DNA of 64,000 nucleotides, from positions 2,842,501 through 2,906,500 of the forward strand of contig NZ_JAPDVG010000001.1 of NCBI RefSeq assembly GCF_026015625.1, in the 5' to 3' direction. A program made the position numbers and the translations under genes. Below, piece by piece: positions 37,179 to 45,572 of this stretch. The first letter of the stretch is position 1; every line of letters starts with the position of its first letter. The notes below the pieces were generated by a model, which had not been told where the DNA came from, did no database searches, and worked only from the letters and a program-made list of their open reading frames with translations. Origin of the DNA: Segatella copri. GTDB taxonomy: Bacteria > Bacteroidota > Bacteroidia > Bacteroidales > Bacteroidaceae.

Positions 37179-38279
37179 ATGGAAATAGTATATGTTATAG
37201 AAGATTTTTCAATAAAAGGTGGAGCAGAACGAATTATTGCTGAAAAGGCTAATTATTTAGCCTCAAGATTTCAACATCATGTTACTATTGTTTCCATATA
37301 TCATGATGAGCATCCTATAAGCTACCATCTAGAGGAAAGCGTGGATTTCATCTCTCTTGAAATTCCGTTCACTCCCAAAAATAATTCTATTCTATTAAAA
37401 ACTCTTTTTAGAATAATAACAATAGGAAAAATTATCTTTAAATTTCAAACTATTATCAATCGTATCCAACCTAAACTCATATTCTATACTATGAGTTTGG
37501 GAGCTATCTTATTACCCTTAATCAAAACAAAAGCAAAAAAAGTATACGAGTCGCATTCTGCTCGTTCATTTACTCCTTATCATAAATTATTTTTTCTTAT
37601 GGAAAAAGCGGCCGATCAAGTAGTTTGCTTAACTAAAGGTGACGCTAAAGAATATAAACATACAAAAAAAATAAGTATTATACCCAATTTTATCAACACA
37701 CCCCATAAACTAGTGGAAAACTATGACACCAAAAGAGTAATAGCTGTTGGTAGACTAGAATATGCTAAAGGATTTGATGTTCTTATAGAATGCTGGAAAA
37801 AAATTGCAAAAAAATATCCAAACTGGCAACTCCATATCTATGGAGAAGGTAGTTGCTATGAACAATTACAACAACAAATCAATTTTCTCAATCTAAAAGA
37901 ACAAATTATACTTTGTGGCAGAACCGATAATATATGGGATATCTATCCTAATTATAGTATTCAAGTTATACCATCAAGATATGAAGGTCAACCCATAACT
38001 CTTATCGAAGGGCAAGCCTGCGGAATACCAACTGTAGCATTTGACTTTAAATATGGTGCAAAAGATATTATAACCAATGGATATAATGGTTTTTTAATAC
38101 CACAAGGGGATAAAAATAAGTTTTCTGAAGCAATCATACAAATGATAAGTTCAGAAAACCTGAGACAAAAATTTGGAATCCATGCTATAAAAGTAGGAAA
38201 ACAATACTATCGTGAACAGATATTTCCTAAATGGGTAAAACTTATAGAACAATTATATAACACTTATGTTTCTACATGA
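37179..38279 (+). CDS. GT4 family glycosyltransferase
   Basis: The 366-aa GT-B enzyme has an N-terminal acceptor domain (VIEDFSIKGGAERIIAEKANYL) and a C-terminal donor domain: VIAVGRLEYAKGFDVLIECW, WQLHIYGEGSCYEQLQQQI, VIPSRYEGQPITLIEGQACGIP (the E-x7-E motif) and DIITNGYNGFLIPQGD. The retaining GT4 fold is clear; donor and acceptor are unknown. It is very AT-rich, typical of O-antigen or capsule genes. Its last 8 bp overlap the convergent neighbour. Confidence 0.93.
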   Translation: MEIVYVIEDFSIKGGAERIIAEKANYLASRFQHHVTIVSIYHDEHPISYHLEESVDFISLEIPFTPKNNSILLKTLFRIITIGKIIFKFQTIINRIQPKLIFYTMSLGAILLPLIKTKAKKVYESHSARSFTPYHKLFFLMEKAADQVVCLTKGDAKEYKHTKKISIIPNFINTPHKLVENYDTKRVIAVGRLEYAKGFDVLIECWKKIAKKYPNWQLHIYGEGSCYEQLQQQINFLNLKEQIILCGRTDNIWDIYPNYSIQVIPSRYEGQPITLIEGQACGIPTVAFDFKYGAKDIITNGYNGFLIPQGDKNKFSEAIIQMISSENLRQKFGIHAIKVGKQYYREQIFPKWVKLIEQLYNTYVST

Positions 38280-39387
38280 GTGAAATAAATAATTGTTCAT
38301 ACTCTTTTGCCACCTTCCTATAATCGTGGTATTTCATAACGAAAGAGATACTTTGGTGCGAGAGAGAGGTTAGATTTCCAGGAAGGAAAAAAGCCTGCTC
38401 GATGATTGCCACATTCTGAGATTCTGAATACTCAGGACTCACATTGATGATAGGGCGTAATTCTGTTTCACCAATGAACTCATAATATTCTTCCTCTCCT
38501 CCACCGATAACCACAGTACCACGTGCCATGGCTGCCAACGAATTCATGGATGGAGTATAACTGTAAAACTGATCTACCAGAACATCTGCTTCATCCAGCA
38601 TCCGGCAATATTCATCATAGTCTACTCCTTCTACATATTTGAGTTCTATCTTACCAGGATTTTTCTTTGCCAGAATTTCCACAAAATGAGCTATCTTTAA
38701 AGCACCTTTCAGATACTCGCGCTTAGGTTGTAAACCTACAAGCACTTTGATAACCTCACCATTCCCTTTCTGCCTGTTTTCATCTATAGCAGGAATTATC
38801 ATCGGAAGAGGAATATAGTAAAGCTTCTTATGGAAATCAGGAACATCGTAGCCGAGATAATACTCATAAAGACAGGCTATCAAAGCATCAGAATGATAAG
38901 ATACAGTATGCCAGCACTTATCAAACTGAGGCATGAAATGAAAAGCCATACGCTCTTTATTCTCCTCGATATTCTGCAATTTACCATTCCAATAAGTATC
39001 AGAATAAGCTGGAATACCCTTGGCCTGTTGCCTGAACAGATGTGGGTCATCGGCAAAACAGCCTTTAATGATTCGCTTATTGGTAAACTTGAGAAACCAG
39101 AATATCAGCATGTTCCACCATCCCATCAAAGGCACAAATTGATAGTTATGTACCTGAACAATATCATTTCCACATATCTTATGAAGATTGCAGACAATTT
39201 TCCACAATACCATAAGCCCGCTCCATCTTCCATAACGCTCCATATTACGGCGCAAGTCGATGTCACGAGGAGAGTTGTGCCAATCATTGCCGTCGGACAT
39301 CAGCGTTACCTGATGTCCAAGTTCTACTAATCCCTTCTTGAGAGTATTATGTAGCAAACTAGACTCACCAACCAACAGAATCTTCAT
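38272..39387 (-). CDS. Glycosyltransferase, GT4-like (GT-B fold)
   Basis: The 371-aa protein begins MKILLVGESSLLHNTLKKGLVELGHQVTLMSDG, an N-terminal Rossmann domain, and has a C-terminal domain with VIKVLVGLQPKREYLKGALKI, CRMLDEADVLVDQFYSYTPSMNSLAAMARGTVVIGGG. The usual GT4 E-x7-E motif is not clean (GGGEEEYYEFIGE), so the donor site may be unusual. It is followed downstream on the same strand by no gene; the GT8 gene upstream (39434) is 46 nt away and likely in the same transcript. Confidence 0.8.
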   Translation of the reverse strand: MKILLVGESSLLHNTLKKGLVELGHQVTLMSDGNDWHNSPRDIDLRRNMERYGRWSGLMVLWKIVCNLHKICGNDIVQVHNYQFVPLMGWWNMLIFWFLKFTNKRIIKGCFADDPHLFRQQAKGIPAYSDTYWNGKLQNIEENKERMAFHFMPQFDKCWHTVSYHSDALIACLYEYYLGYDVPDFHKKLYYIPLPMIIPAIDENRQKGNGEVIKVLVGLQPKREYLKGALKIAHFVEILAKKNPGKIELKYVEGVDYDEYCRMLDEADVLVDQFYSYTPSMNSLAAMARGTVVIGGGEEEYYEFIGETELRPIINVSPEYSESQNVAIIEQAFFLPGNLTSLSHQSISFVMKYHDYRKVAKEYEQLFISLM

Positions 39388-39433
39388 AACTTTATATGAT
39401 ACTTATTTATAAGATACTTGAATATCAGAAATC

Positions 39434-40393
39434 TTAAGACAATTCAATATACCTATTTTCTACAATATAATCAGACTTGCGCAGTCCCATGCTTACCACC
39501 AGTTTTATGGCCATTTTCTCCAGGCAGAACTTCAATGGCATCCAGCGCTTTTCTTTTTCATCACGCCAAGGACTCATCGCTTTATACTTATCAAATTCTT
39601 TTTTCCATGGATGTTGGCAGTTCTTATACCATGGTTTAGGAATACCCGTAAAATGGATGATGGCCGGATGAGCCTGAGCTTCCAATATCTGTTCATCAAA
39701 TTCCCAGGAGATAAGAGAATAACGCAAATCAAACCAATACTCATTCAGTACATTATATCTGATAGGTAATACCAACTTAGAATTCTTAAACAGATAGTTC
39801 AGTACATCCTGATCATGACATCTCAACCTTTCCGTATTAGATTTCACATAATCAAAGAATTTGAGAAGCACCTGCTTTTCACGCCAATATTTCAGATTGA
39901 CAACTAACATACCTGCATTAAAATACCCCAAAGTTTGGGGATAACGCAAGCGATTATAGTGTTCTATCTTATTATTATAACTATCTGGAACAGCAGCAAT
40001 TGCATAGTTTTCAACAGAAGTATTCCACAATTCAACAAGTTTATCCACAACCAGAATATCGCCATCTAGATAGATAACCTTATCAATATCAGCAGGCAGA
40101 ATTTCCGTAAGATACAAACGATAATAAGTAGCAAACGAAGTTCCTACATGATCTACTTGAAAATCCAGACCAATTGGAAAATGTTTGAAGATATCATCAT
40201 TAATTAGATAGAAATGAATATTTTGCTGATAACGGGCAGCTATGGTTCTGATAGAATCCAATAATGCAGCAGAATCCTGATCATGCAAGAGATGTACATT
40301 GACAACTTCTCCTCTGTTGCTCTCAAACAAAGAGGTCAACATGATACCGGTCGGCATGATATATTTACTATCAGTAGAACAAACTATTTCCAT
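39434..40393 (-). CDS. GT8 family glycosyltransferase
   Basis: The protein is 319 aa from MEIVCSTDSKYIMPTGIMLTSL, the conserved GT8 opening; 21 codons are open upstream. Motifs are the metal-binding DxD YLDGDILVVDKL (about 100-111), FNAGMLVVNLKYWRE, DQDVLNYLF and HFTGIPKPW (His of the C-terminal metal site). Lipopolysaccharide galactosyl- and glucosyltransferases (RfaJ/WaaJ type) belong here. It probably adds hexose to the LPS core or an O-glycan. Confidence 0.93.
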   Translation of the reverse strand: MEIVCSTDSKYIMPTGIMLTSLFESNRGEVVNVHLLHDQDSAALLDSIRTIAARYQQNIHFYLINDDIFKHFPIGLDFQVDHVGTSFATYYRLYLTEILPADIDKVIYLDGDILVVDKLVELWNTSVENYAIAAVPDSYNNKIEHYNRLRYPQTLGYFNAGMLVVNLKYWREKQVLLKFFDYVKSNTERLRCHDQDVLNYLFKNSKLVLPIRYNVLNEYWFDLRYSLISWEFDEQILEAQAHPAIIHFTGIPKPWYKNCQHPWKKEFDKYKAMSPWRDEKEKRWMPLKFCLEKMAIKLVVSMGLRKSDYIVENRYIELS

Positions 40394-40441
40394 TTTTATG
40401 TTTTTTGTACTACTATTAATACGTAAATTAAATCTTTTTAT

Positions 40442-40449
40442 TATCTTTG
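40442..40449 (+). promoter_or_regulatory. -7 element TATCTTTG before the GT2 gene
   Basis: It is a good TAnnTTTG match 22 bp before the ATG at 40472, but no -33 TTTG lies at the usual distance. Confidence 0.4.
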
Positions 40450-40471
40450 CAGTCATAAAAAAGAATAACTT

Positions 40472-41443
40472 ATGCAGAAAGAATTAATATCAGAGATATC
40501 TTCACCATTGGTGAGTTTCATCATTACTACAAGCAACCATCAGAAAGAACATCTTGTAGAATGCATCAATAGTATCCTTCAGCTTTCGCTCAATGCCAAA
40601 GAGAGGGAAATAATTCTCGTTGATGATGATAGCGAAGAATTGGTAGCCAGCCAGATAAAAGAGTTGCTGGATAACCTGCTCTATTTAAGAATACCCGGCT
40701 TAGGCAGCAGTATGGCACGCAACTATGGCATGTACTTAGCCAAAGGGAAATACATCCAGTTTATAGAAGGAGATGATTATCTTCTTCAGCCAACCTACGA
40801 ACATTGCCTTGACATCGTGAGATTCCACGAACCAGATATCGTTACATTCTGTTTCAGCAAGGATGATACAGGAGAACCATCTTACGAACTCCCTACCCCA
40901 ATCAGCGGCACAGAATATCTCAACAACAATACCCTTTTAGGCTCAGCCTGTTCCTATATATTCCGCCGCGCCATTGTGGGTAGCCTGTTATTCTCACCAA
41001 ACATCAGTTTCGGCGAGGACGAGGAATTCACACCACAACTCTTCTTACGGGCAGAACGAATATTCAAGACTCAGACCTCACCTTATTATAATAGAGTGGA
41101 CAAATACGCACCTGGTGAATTAGAAAATAAGGATAAGATAGATATCCACATGGACAATAAACTGGAGGTAATTCTACATCTTCAGAAGTTGCTCGATACG
41201 GTTCCTGTAGCAGAGCGCCAGGCACTCAACCGCCGTATTGCCCAGCTCTCGATGGATTATCTGGTTAACAATATCCGCTTGAAACATTCGTTGATATCCT
41301 TGAATCATGCCATCAGAAAATTAAGGAAACATGGGTTATATCCTCTTCCGAACAAAGAATATACCAAGAAATATATGATGTTCAGAAAGATGATAGGTAC
41401 ATACGTAGGACGAATTGCACTTCTCTTTCTTATCAAGAAATAA
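40472..41443 (+). CDS. GT2 family glycosyltransferase
   Basis: The 323-aa GT-A enzyme has LVSFIITTSNHQKEHLVECINSIL, IILVDDDSEEL, GLGSSMARNYGMYLAKGKYIQFIEGDDYL (the DxD position is GDD) and FGEDEEFTPQLFLRAERI. The fold is that of WcaA/RfbF-type transferases acting in cytoplasmic steps of glycan synthesis. It is divergent from the GT8 gene and ends before a strong hairpin terminator. Confidence 0.92.
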   Translation: MQKELISEISSPLVSFIITTSNHQKEHLVECINSILQLSLNAKEREIILVDDDSEELVASQIKELLDNLLYLRIPGLGSSMARNYGMYLAKGKYIQFIEGDDYLLQPTYEHCLDIVRFHEPDIVTFCFSKDDTGEPSYELPTPISGTEYLNNNTLLGSACSYIFRRAIVGSLLFSPNISFGEDEEFTPQLFLRAERIFKTQTSPYYNRVDKYAPGELENKDKIDIHMDNKLEVILHLQKLLDTVPVAERQALNRRIAQLSMDYLVNNIRLKHSLISLNHAIRKLRKHGLYPLPNKEYTKKYMMFRKMIGTYVGRIALLFLIKK

Positions 41444-41518
41444 ATGAATGAAGGCATAAAGATTTCTCCTATCTGGATTAGTATGCAGAGAGATAAGAGC
41501 AAATCCTATATAAACAAA

Positions 41519-41556
41519 AATAGAGCATTCAAATCACTTGAACGCTCTATCTTTAT
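41519..41556 (+). terminator. Terminator after the glycan island
   Basis: ATAGAGC-A-TTCAA and TTGAA-C-GCTCTAT form a stem with one mismatch and a short loop, followed by CTTTATAATT. The spacer from here to 41763 is AT-rich and holds nothing else I recognise. Confidence 0.75.
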
Positions 41557-41763
41557 AATTAGATTAAATTTTCTAATATTATTTGTATAAGTAAAAGATG
41601 ATGAAATGACGTTTCACAACGTCCGTTTGTTTTAACTGATGCAAAGATACGACGTTTTTTGTCTATAAAGTCGTAAATTATGCATTTTATGGTAGTGAAA
41701 TATGATTTTTCACCCATAAAAAACAAATTTTACCACCAATCTTATAATTTTCACCACATTATT

Positions 41764-42765
41764 CTACGATAGTGACAACATCTTTTCTATTGGTTTGACC
41801 GCTTTTTTCGCTATTTCAGGAGCCACTTCAACTGTTGGCCAACCAAATTTCAATGCATTGTATATCTTCTTGAGCGTATTCATCTTCATATACTCACACT
41901 CGTTGCAGCTGCAACCTACTCCACCCTCACTTACCTCTGGAGGTACGGGATAGAAAATTACGTTAGGACAATTACGCTCCAGCTCATGCAGGATACCAGC
42001 CTCTGTAGCGATAATATACTCCTTGATTTCAGGATGCTCTTGGGCATAATGTAACATGGTGGCTGTAGAGCCCTTTACATCGGCTACAGCAAGTACTGGT
42101 GCCTTACACTCCAAGTGAGCCATCACAACAGCCTCAGGATGCTTCTGCTTCAGTTTAACTATAGCCTCTACAGAGAATTTCTCATGTACATGGCAACCAC
42201 CGTTCCAAAGCAACATATTGCGGCCTGTAACGCTGTTTATATAGTTACCGAGATTATAGTCTGGACCAAAGATGATTTTTTCGTCCTGTGGGAAACTGTC
42301 AATCACCTTCTTAGCATTACCGCTTGTCACTACACAATCTGTCAGCGCCTTCACTGCAGCCGTGGTGTTTACATAACTCACAACCTTATATCCTGGATGC
42401 TCTTCCTTGTACTTTTTCAAATCCTCAGCCTTACAGCTGTCAGCAAGCGAGCAACCAGCATTCAAGTCAGGACAAATCACGGTTTTGTCTGGACTCAAGA
42501 GTTTGCATGTCTCAGCCATGAAGTGCACGCCACACATAACCATTACCTGGGCATTGGTTTCTGCAGCTTTACGAGCCAAAGCCAGAGAGTCGCCAACAAA
42601 GTCGGCGATGTCCTGAATCTCACCTACCGTATAGTAGTGGGCGAGGATAATAGCATCTTTCTCCTTGCAAAGCTTTCTGATTTCAGCTTTCAAGTCCAAG
42701 GCTTCGTCAACGGGTTCGTCAACGTATCCTTTCTCAATCCATTCTTTTTTCACCATAACATTCAT
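41764..42765 (-). CDS. nadA: Quinolinate synthase A
   Basis: The 333-aa enzyme (start set at 42765, MNVMVKKEWIEKGYVDEP; the frame is open to 42846 but runs into the origin-like spacer) condenses iminoaspartate with dihydroxyacetone phosphate for NAD synthesis. Motifs are AIILAHYYTVGEIQDIADFVGDS, VMCGVHFMAETCKLLSP, PDLNAGCSLADSC, VTSGNA, PDYNLGNYI, CHVHEKF and PPEVSEGGVGCSCNECEYMKMNTL. Cysteines for the 4Fe-4S cluster are present. nadB and nadC are not in this window. Confidence 0.96.
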   Translation of the reverse strand: MNVMVKKEWIEKGYVDEPVDEALDLKAEIRKLCKEKDAIILAHYYTVGEIQDIADFVGDSLALARKAAETNAQVMVMCGVHFMAETCKLLSPDKTVICPDLNAGCSLADSCKAEDLKKYKEEHPGYKVVSYVNTTAAVKALTDCVVTSGNAKKVIDSFPQDEKIIFGPDYNLGNYINSVTGRNMLLWNGGCHVHEKFSVEAIVKLKQKHPEAVVMAHLECKAPVLAVADVKGSTATMLHYAQEHPEIKEYIIATEAGILHELERNCPNVIFYPVPPEVSEGGVGCSCNECEYMKMNTLKKIYNALKFGWPTVEVAPEIAKKAVKPIEKMLSLS

Positions 42766-43148
42766 ATTATATTTCTTATTTTTTATTTTTAAAAAGAGAA
42801 TATAGAGATGATGATATGCCGTGGATAAGTGGATAACATTCTGCATAAAAACTTGCGTATTTCGTTATCCAAGTCTTATTCCAGTTTATCCGCAGAGGTC
42901 TTTGAAATCTTTTTCTTGTCTCTTAATGCATTAACCGGTTTATCAACATTTCCCCAATTCGGTGCAAAGTTAATAAGTTTATATCTTTTTTCGGTCAAAA
43001 ACTGCGAAAAAGTTTCTAAAAACTTAATAATATCTATGTGGATATCCTCTTTTCGTTGGTTTGAGATAGGTATGTGTGGATATTTACAAACTTATTAAAA
43101 AGTTATTATTGGGGTTTTCCGTACACTTATCCACGCTTTTGTGGAAAA
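42766..43148. other. Gene-free spacer with a DnaA-box cluster; candidate oriC
   Basis: Seven 9-mers with one mismatch to TTATCCACA or its complement lie in 316 bp: 42820 CGTGGATAA, 42828 AGTGGATAA, 42886 TTATCCGCA, 42940 TTATCAACA, 43037 and 43075 TGTGGATAT, and 43127 TTATCCACG. A weaker one is at 42865. AT-rich blocks at 42965-42990 and 43082-43110 could be the unwinding site. Both flanking genes point left, and the rRNA operon further left is also transcribed leftward, away from this point. Confidence 0.5.
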
Positions 43149-43182
43149 CAAAAAAAAGCAGAAATCCATCAGGATATTCTGC
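43149..43182 (-). terminator. Terminator after the GT9 gene (minus strand)
   Basis: AGCAGAA...TTCTGCT with an inner ATCC/GGAT forms a hairpin; on the minus strand it is followed by a run of eight T. It ends the GT9 transcript about 125 nt after its stop. 43183-43305 is AT-rich with no gene. Confidence 0.7.
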
Positions 43183-43305
43183 TCTCTGGTCTGAGTTATT
43201 TATATGGTAGTTTTTGGTTATAGGATTTCCGTCTGTTTCTTTCTATTCTATACCTATTTATATATAGGTTTCTGATATATTATTATATATAGAAGTTCTG
43301 ATTCC

Positions 43306-44391
43306 CTATCTTTTGTTCAAAACAGAATCAATTTTTTCTGTTACCAGTTCAGGAGAGATATTCTTCATACATGCGAAGTCTCCCCTAGCGCAAGGCTTGT
43401 TACCATAGATACTGCAAGGGCGGCAAGGTAAGTCAAGCTGTACGGCATTGGCAGGATCCTGATGCCAGCCCATGAAACCTGCGTATGGATGGGTAGCTCC
43501 CCAGATGCTTACTACAGGAGTGTTAACAAGCGATGCCAAGTGCATATTGGCACTATCCATGCTCACCATAACGTGCAGATGACTAATCAGGATGAGTTCC
43601 TGTTTCAATCCGTTAAGATGAGAAGAAGCGTTAATGAGCTGTGAATACTTCTCAGCCCAGTCGTTCATCACTGGTGTTTCGTCTTTGCCTCCACCGAAAA
43701 GGAAGATATGAGCGTGTGGATGATTGTGGATAAGTCGCTGGATAACTTTTTCCATCAGTTGTATCGGATATATTTTTCCCTCGTGTGCAGCGAAGGGAGC
43801 AATACCAATCCACGGCTCTGTTATGTGCTTGTCTTCTAGTGAGATAGCATTCTCTCCTACTCCGAATACCTCCTGTGGTAAGATACTTAAATCTCCTTGT
43901 TTTCCATCCCCATAGATAGATGTGAAATCCATGTGGATAGGATATCCAAGTTGTGCAAAAACATCAGCATAGTTTTGGAATGATGTAGGTTGCTGCACAA
44001 GTTTTTTACCATTAGAAGCTACCAGCTTGCGTTTTCCCTTGCGATGTTTGTCAATATGTGCAACCTTGAAGTTATCCAGGTTGAAGCGCATACGCAGATA
44101 ATCGGAACGCAGCACGCTATGTAAATCGGCAATTGCTGTAAACTGTTTGGCTATCAATCGGCGATAGAGTGCGTTGAGTCCTTTCACCCCTTTGTATTCC
44201 TCCTTGATATCAGCTTCCATAAAGCCAACGTTAGGAGCCAAGTCTTCAAAGAAAGGACGGGCAAAGGGACGACTGAGCACAGTAATTCTTACTTTCGGGT
44301 ATTGTTTGGCCAAAGATTGAATTACAGGTACGGTCATGGCTACATCGCCCATGGCTGAAAATCTAATTACCAGGATATGCTCAGTTTTCAT
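43306..44391 (-). CDS. GT9 family glycosyltransferase (heptosyltransferase-like)
   Basis: The 361-aa GT-B enzyme starts HILVIRFSAMGDVAMTVPVIQSLAKQYP, the standard GT9 opening, and has WIGIAPFAAHEGKIYPIQLMEKVI, IFLFGGGKDE, VSMDSANMHLASLVNTPVVSIWGATHPYAGF and a Cys cluster (LPCRPCSIYGNKPCARGDFACMKNI) that is common in this branch. It is likely to build the LPS core or another cell-surface glycan. It lies 94 bp after DUF4254 on the same strand; DUF4254 and GT9 genes are regularly paired in Bacteroidetes. Confidence 0.93.
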   Translation of the reverse strand: MKTEHILVIRFSAMGDVAMTVPVIQSLAKQYPKVRITVLSRPFARPFFEDLAPNVGFMEADIKEEYKGVKGLNALYRRLIAKQFTAIADLHSVLRSDYLRMRFNLDNFKVAHIDKHRKGKRKLVASNGKKLVQQPTSFQNYADVFAQLGYPIHMDFTSIYGDGKQGDLSILPQEVFGVGENAISLEDKHITEPWIGIAPFAAHEGKIYPIQLMEKVIQRLIHNHPHAHIFLFGGGKDETPVMNDWAEKYSQLINASSHLNGLKQELILISHLHVMVSMDSANMHLASLVNTPVVSIWGATHPYAGFMGWHQDPANAVQLDLPCRPCSIYGNKPCARGDFACMKNISPELVTEKIDSVLNKR

Positions 44392-44422
44392 CGTTTTTTT
44401 CTTCTATATATAATATAAGGTG

Positions 44423-44472
44423 AAAAAAGAGAGCCATACCTCTTATTATATAATAAGGTATATGCGCTCTCC
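44423..44472 (-). terminator. Hairpin with T-run between DUF4254 and GT9 genes
   Basis: GAGAGC-CATACCT-CTTAT on one side pairs with ATAAG-GTATATG-CGCTCTC on the other. On the minus strand it is followed by TTTTTT. The loop centre is the CTTATTATATAATAAG palindrome. It should end most DUF4254 transcripts, so GT9 may have partial read-through or its own promoter. Confidence 0.75.
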
Positions 44473-44485
44473 TATTCTGTTTTTT

Positions 44486-45088
44486 TTATTTCTTGTAGAG
44501 TACAGGATTGGTTGAAGGATCGTTGTACATCTTCATCTGTCGGTAAACCTTCATGTATTTGCGTCCAGCCTCGATATCTTCCAAGAGTTGGTCGATAGCT
44601 GTAGAAAGGTCTACCTGCTGTTCCAAGAGGACATCCAGTTTGGCTTGGCATTTCGCTTTGTGCTCAGCCGAAGCTTCCGGGCGTTCCACCTGCTCCTTCA
44701 TGTGATAAATCTTGAGGGCAAGAATACTCAAGCGGTCAACAGCCCATGCAGGACTCTCAGTGTTGATGCGTGCATCATCCTGAACCTTCACGTCTTTGTA
44801 TGTTTCGCGGAAGTAAGTATCGATTTGCTCAACGAGGTCTGTTCTGTCCTGGTTGCTCTTGTCGATTCTGCGCTTCAATACGAGTGCTTCAGCCGGGTCT
44901 ATCTGAGGATCACGGATAATATCCTCGAAATGCCACTGTACAGTGTCAATCCAGCACTTCAGATAAAGGCAGTTCTCGATGCTACCTTCCTGATATGGAT
45001 TATTGATTGGTGTATCAATGTTGTCTTTGATATGATAATCGGCTATCGCCTGATTAAATATCTTATTGGCTTTTTCTGTAAATGTCAT
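44486..45088 (-). CDS. DUF4254 domain-containing protein
   Basis: The 200-aa soluble helical protein (MTFTEKANKIFNQAIADYHIKDNI) has the DUF4254 signatures NCLYLKCWIDTVQWHFEDIIRDPQI and LVLKRRIDKSNQDRTDLVEQID, followed by VDRLSILALKIYHMKEQVERP. Function is unknown. It is consistently next to GT9 genes in Bacteroidetes, so a role in LPS-core synthesis or its control is plausible from context only. Confidence 0.9.
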   Translation of the reverse strand: MTFTEKANKIFNQAIADYHIKDNIDTPINNPYQEGSIENCLYLKCWIDTVQWHFEDIIRDPQIDPAEALVLKRRIDKSNQDRTDLVEQIDTYFRETYKDVKVQDDARINTESPAWAVDRLSILALKIYHMKEQVERPEASAEHKAKCQAKLDVLLEQQVDLSTAIDQLLEDIEAGRKYMKVYRQMKMYNDPSTNPVLYKK

Positions 45089-45228
45089 AATGGATTTAAA
45101 TGTTTAATTAATACCGTACAAAAGTAACAAAATAATCTGAAACGACCAACAAAAAAGGAAAAAAATGCCAAAAATATGCACAATTAGGGGGTGTTTGTGC
45201 ACAATAATGCACTTTTTTCGCCAAAATA

Positions 45229-45260
45229 TTTGTTTATCTCAAAAAAAAAGTGTTCCTTTG
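45229..45260 (+). promoter_or_regulatory. Predicted acpP-fabF promoter
   Basis: TTTG at 45229-45232 and TTCCTTTG at 45253-45260 (one mismatch to TAnnTTTG) are 20 bp apart. The start would be near 45267, with a leader of about 47 nt. Confidence 0.5.
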
Positions 45261-45313
45261 CACCCAGATTTTTAATTAGAAATTGATTTATAAACATTTT
45301 AAAAGTTACAATT

Positions 45314-45550
45314 ATGTCAGAAATTGAAAGCAAAGTAAAGGCAATTATCGTTGATAAACTCGGTGTTGATGAGGCTGAAGTTAAGCCAGAGGCAAGCTTC
45401 ACAAATGATCTTGGTGCAGATTCTTTGGATACTGTAGAGTTGATCATGGAGTTCGAGAAGGAGTTCTCTATCTCTATCCCAGACGATAAGGCTGAGAAGA
45501 TTGCTACTGTAGGTGACGCTATCTCTTACATTGAGGAGAACGCTAAGTAA
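45314..45550 (+). CDS. acpP: Acyl carrier protein
   Basis: The 78-aa acidic four-helix protein carries growing fatty acids on 4'-phosphopantetheine attached to Ser in [19 protein letters not shown] (about Ser38). Length and sequence are standard. It lies 22 nt before fabF, the usual order. Confidence 0.98.
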   Translation: MSEIESKVKAIIVDKLGVDEAEVKPEASFTNDLGADSLDTVELIMEFEKEFSISIPDDKAEKIATVGDAISYIEENAK

Positions 45551-45572
45551 TTTAGCAGCTAAATTATACTAA

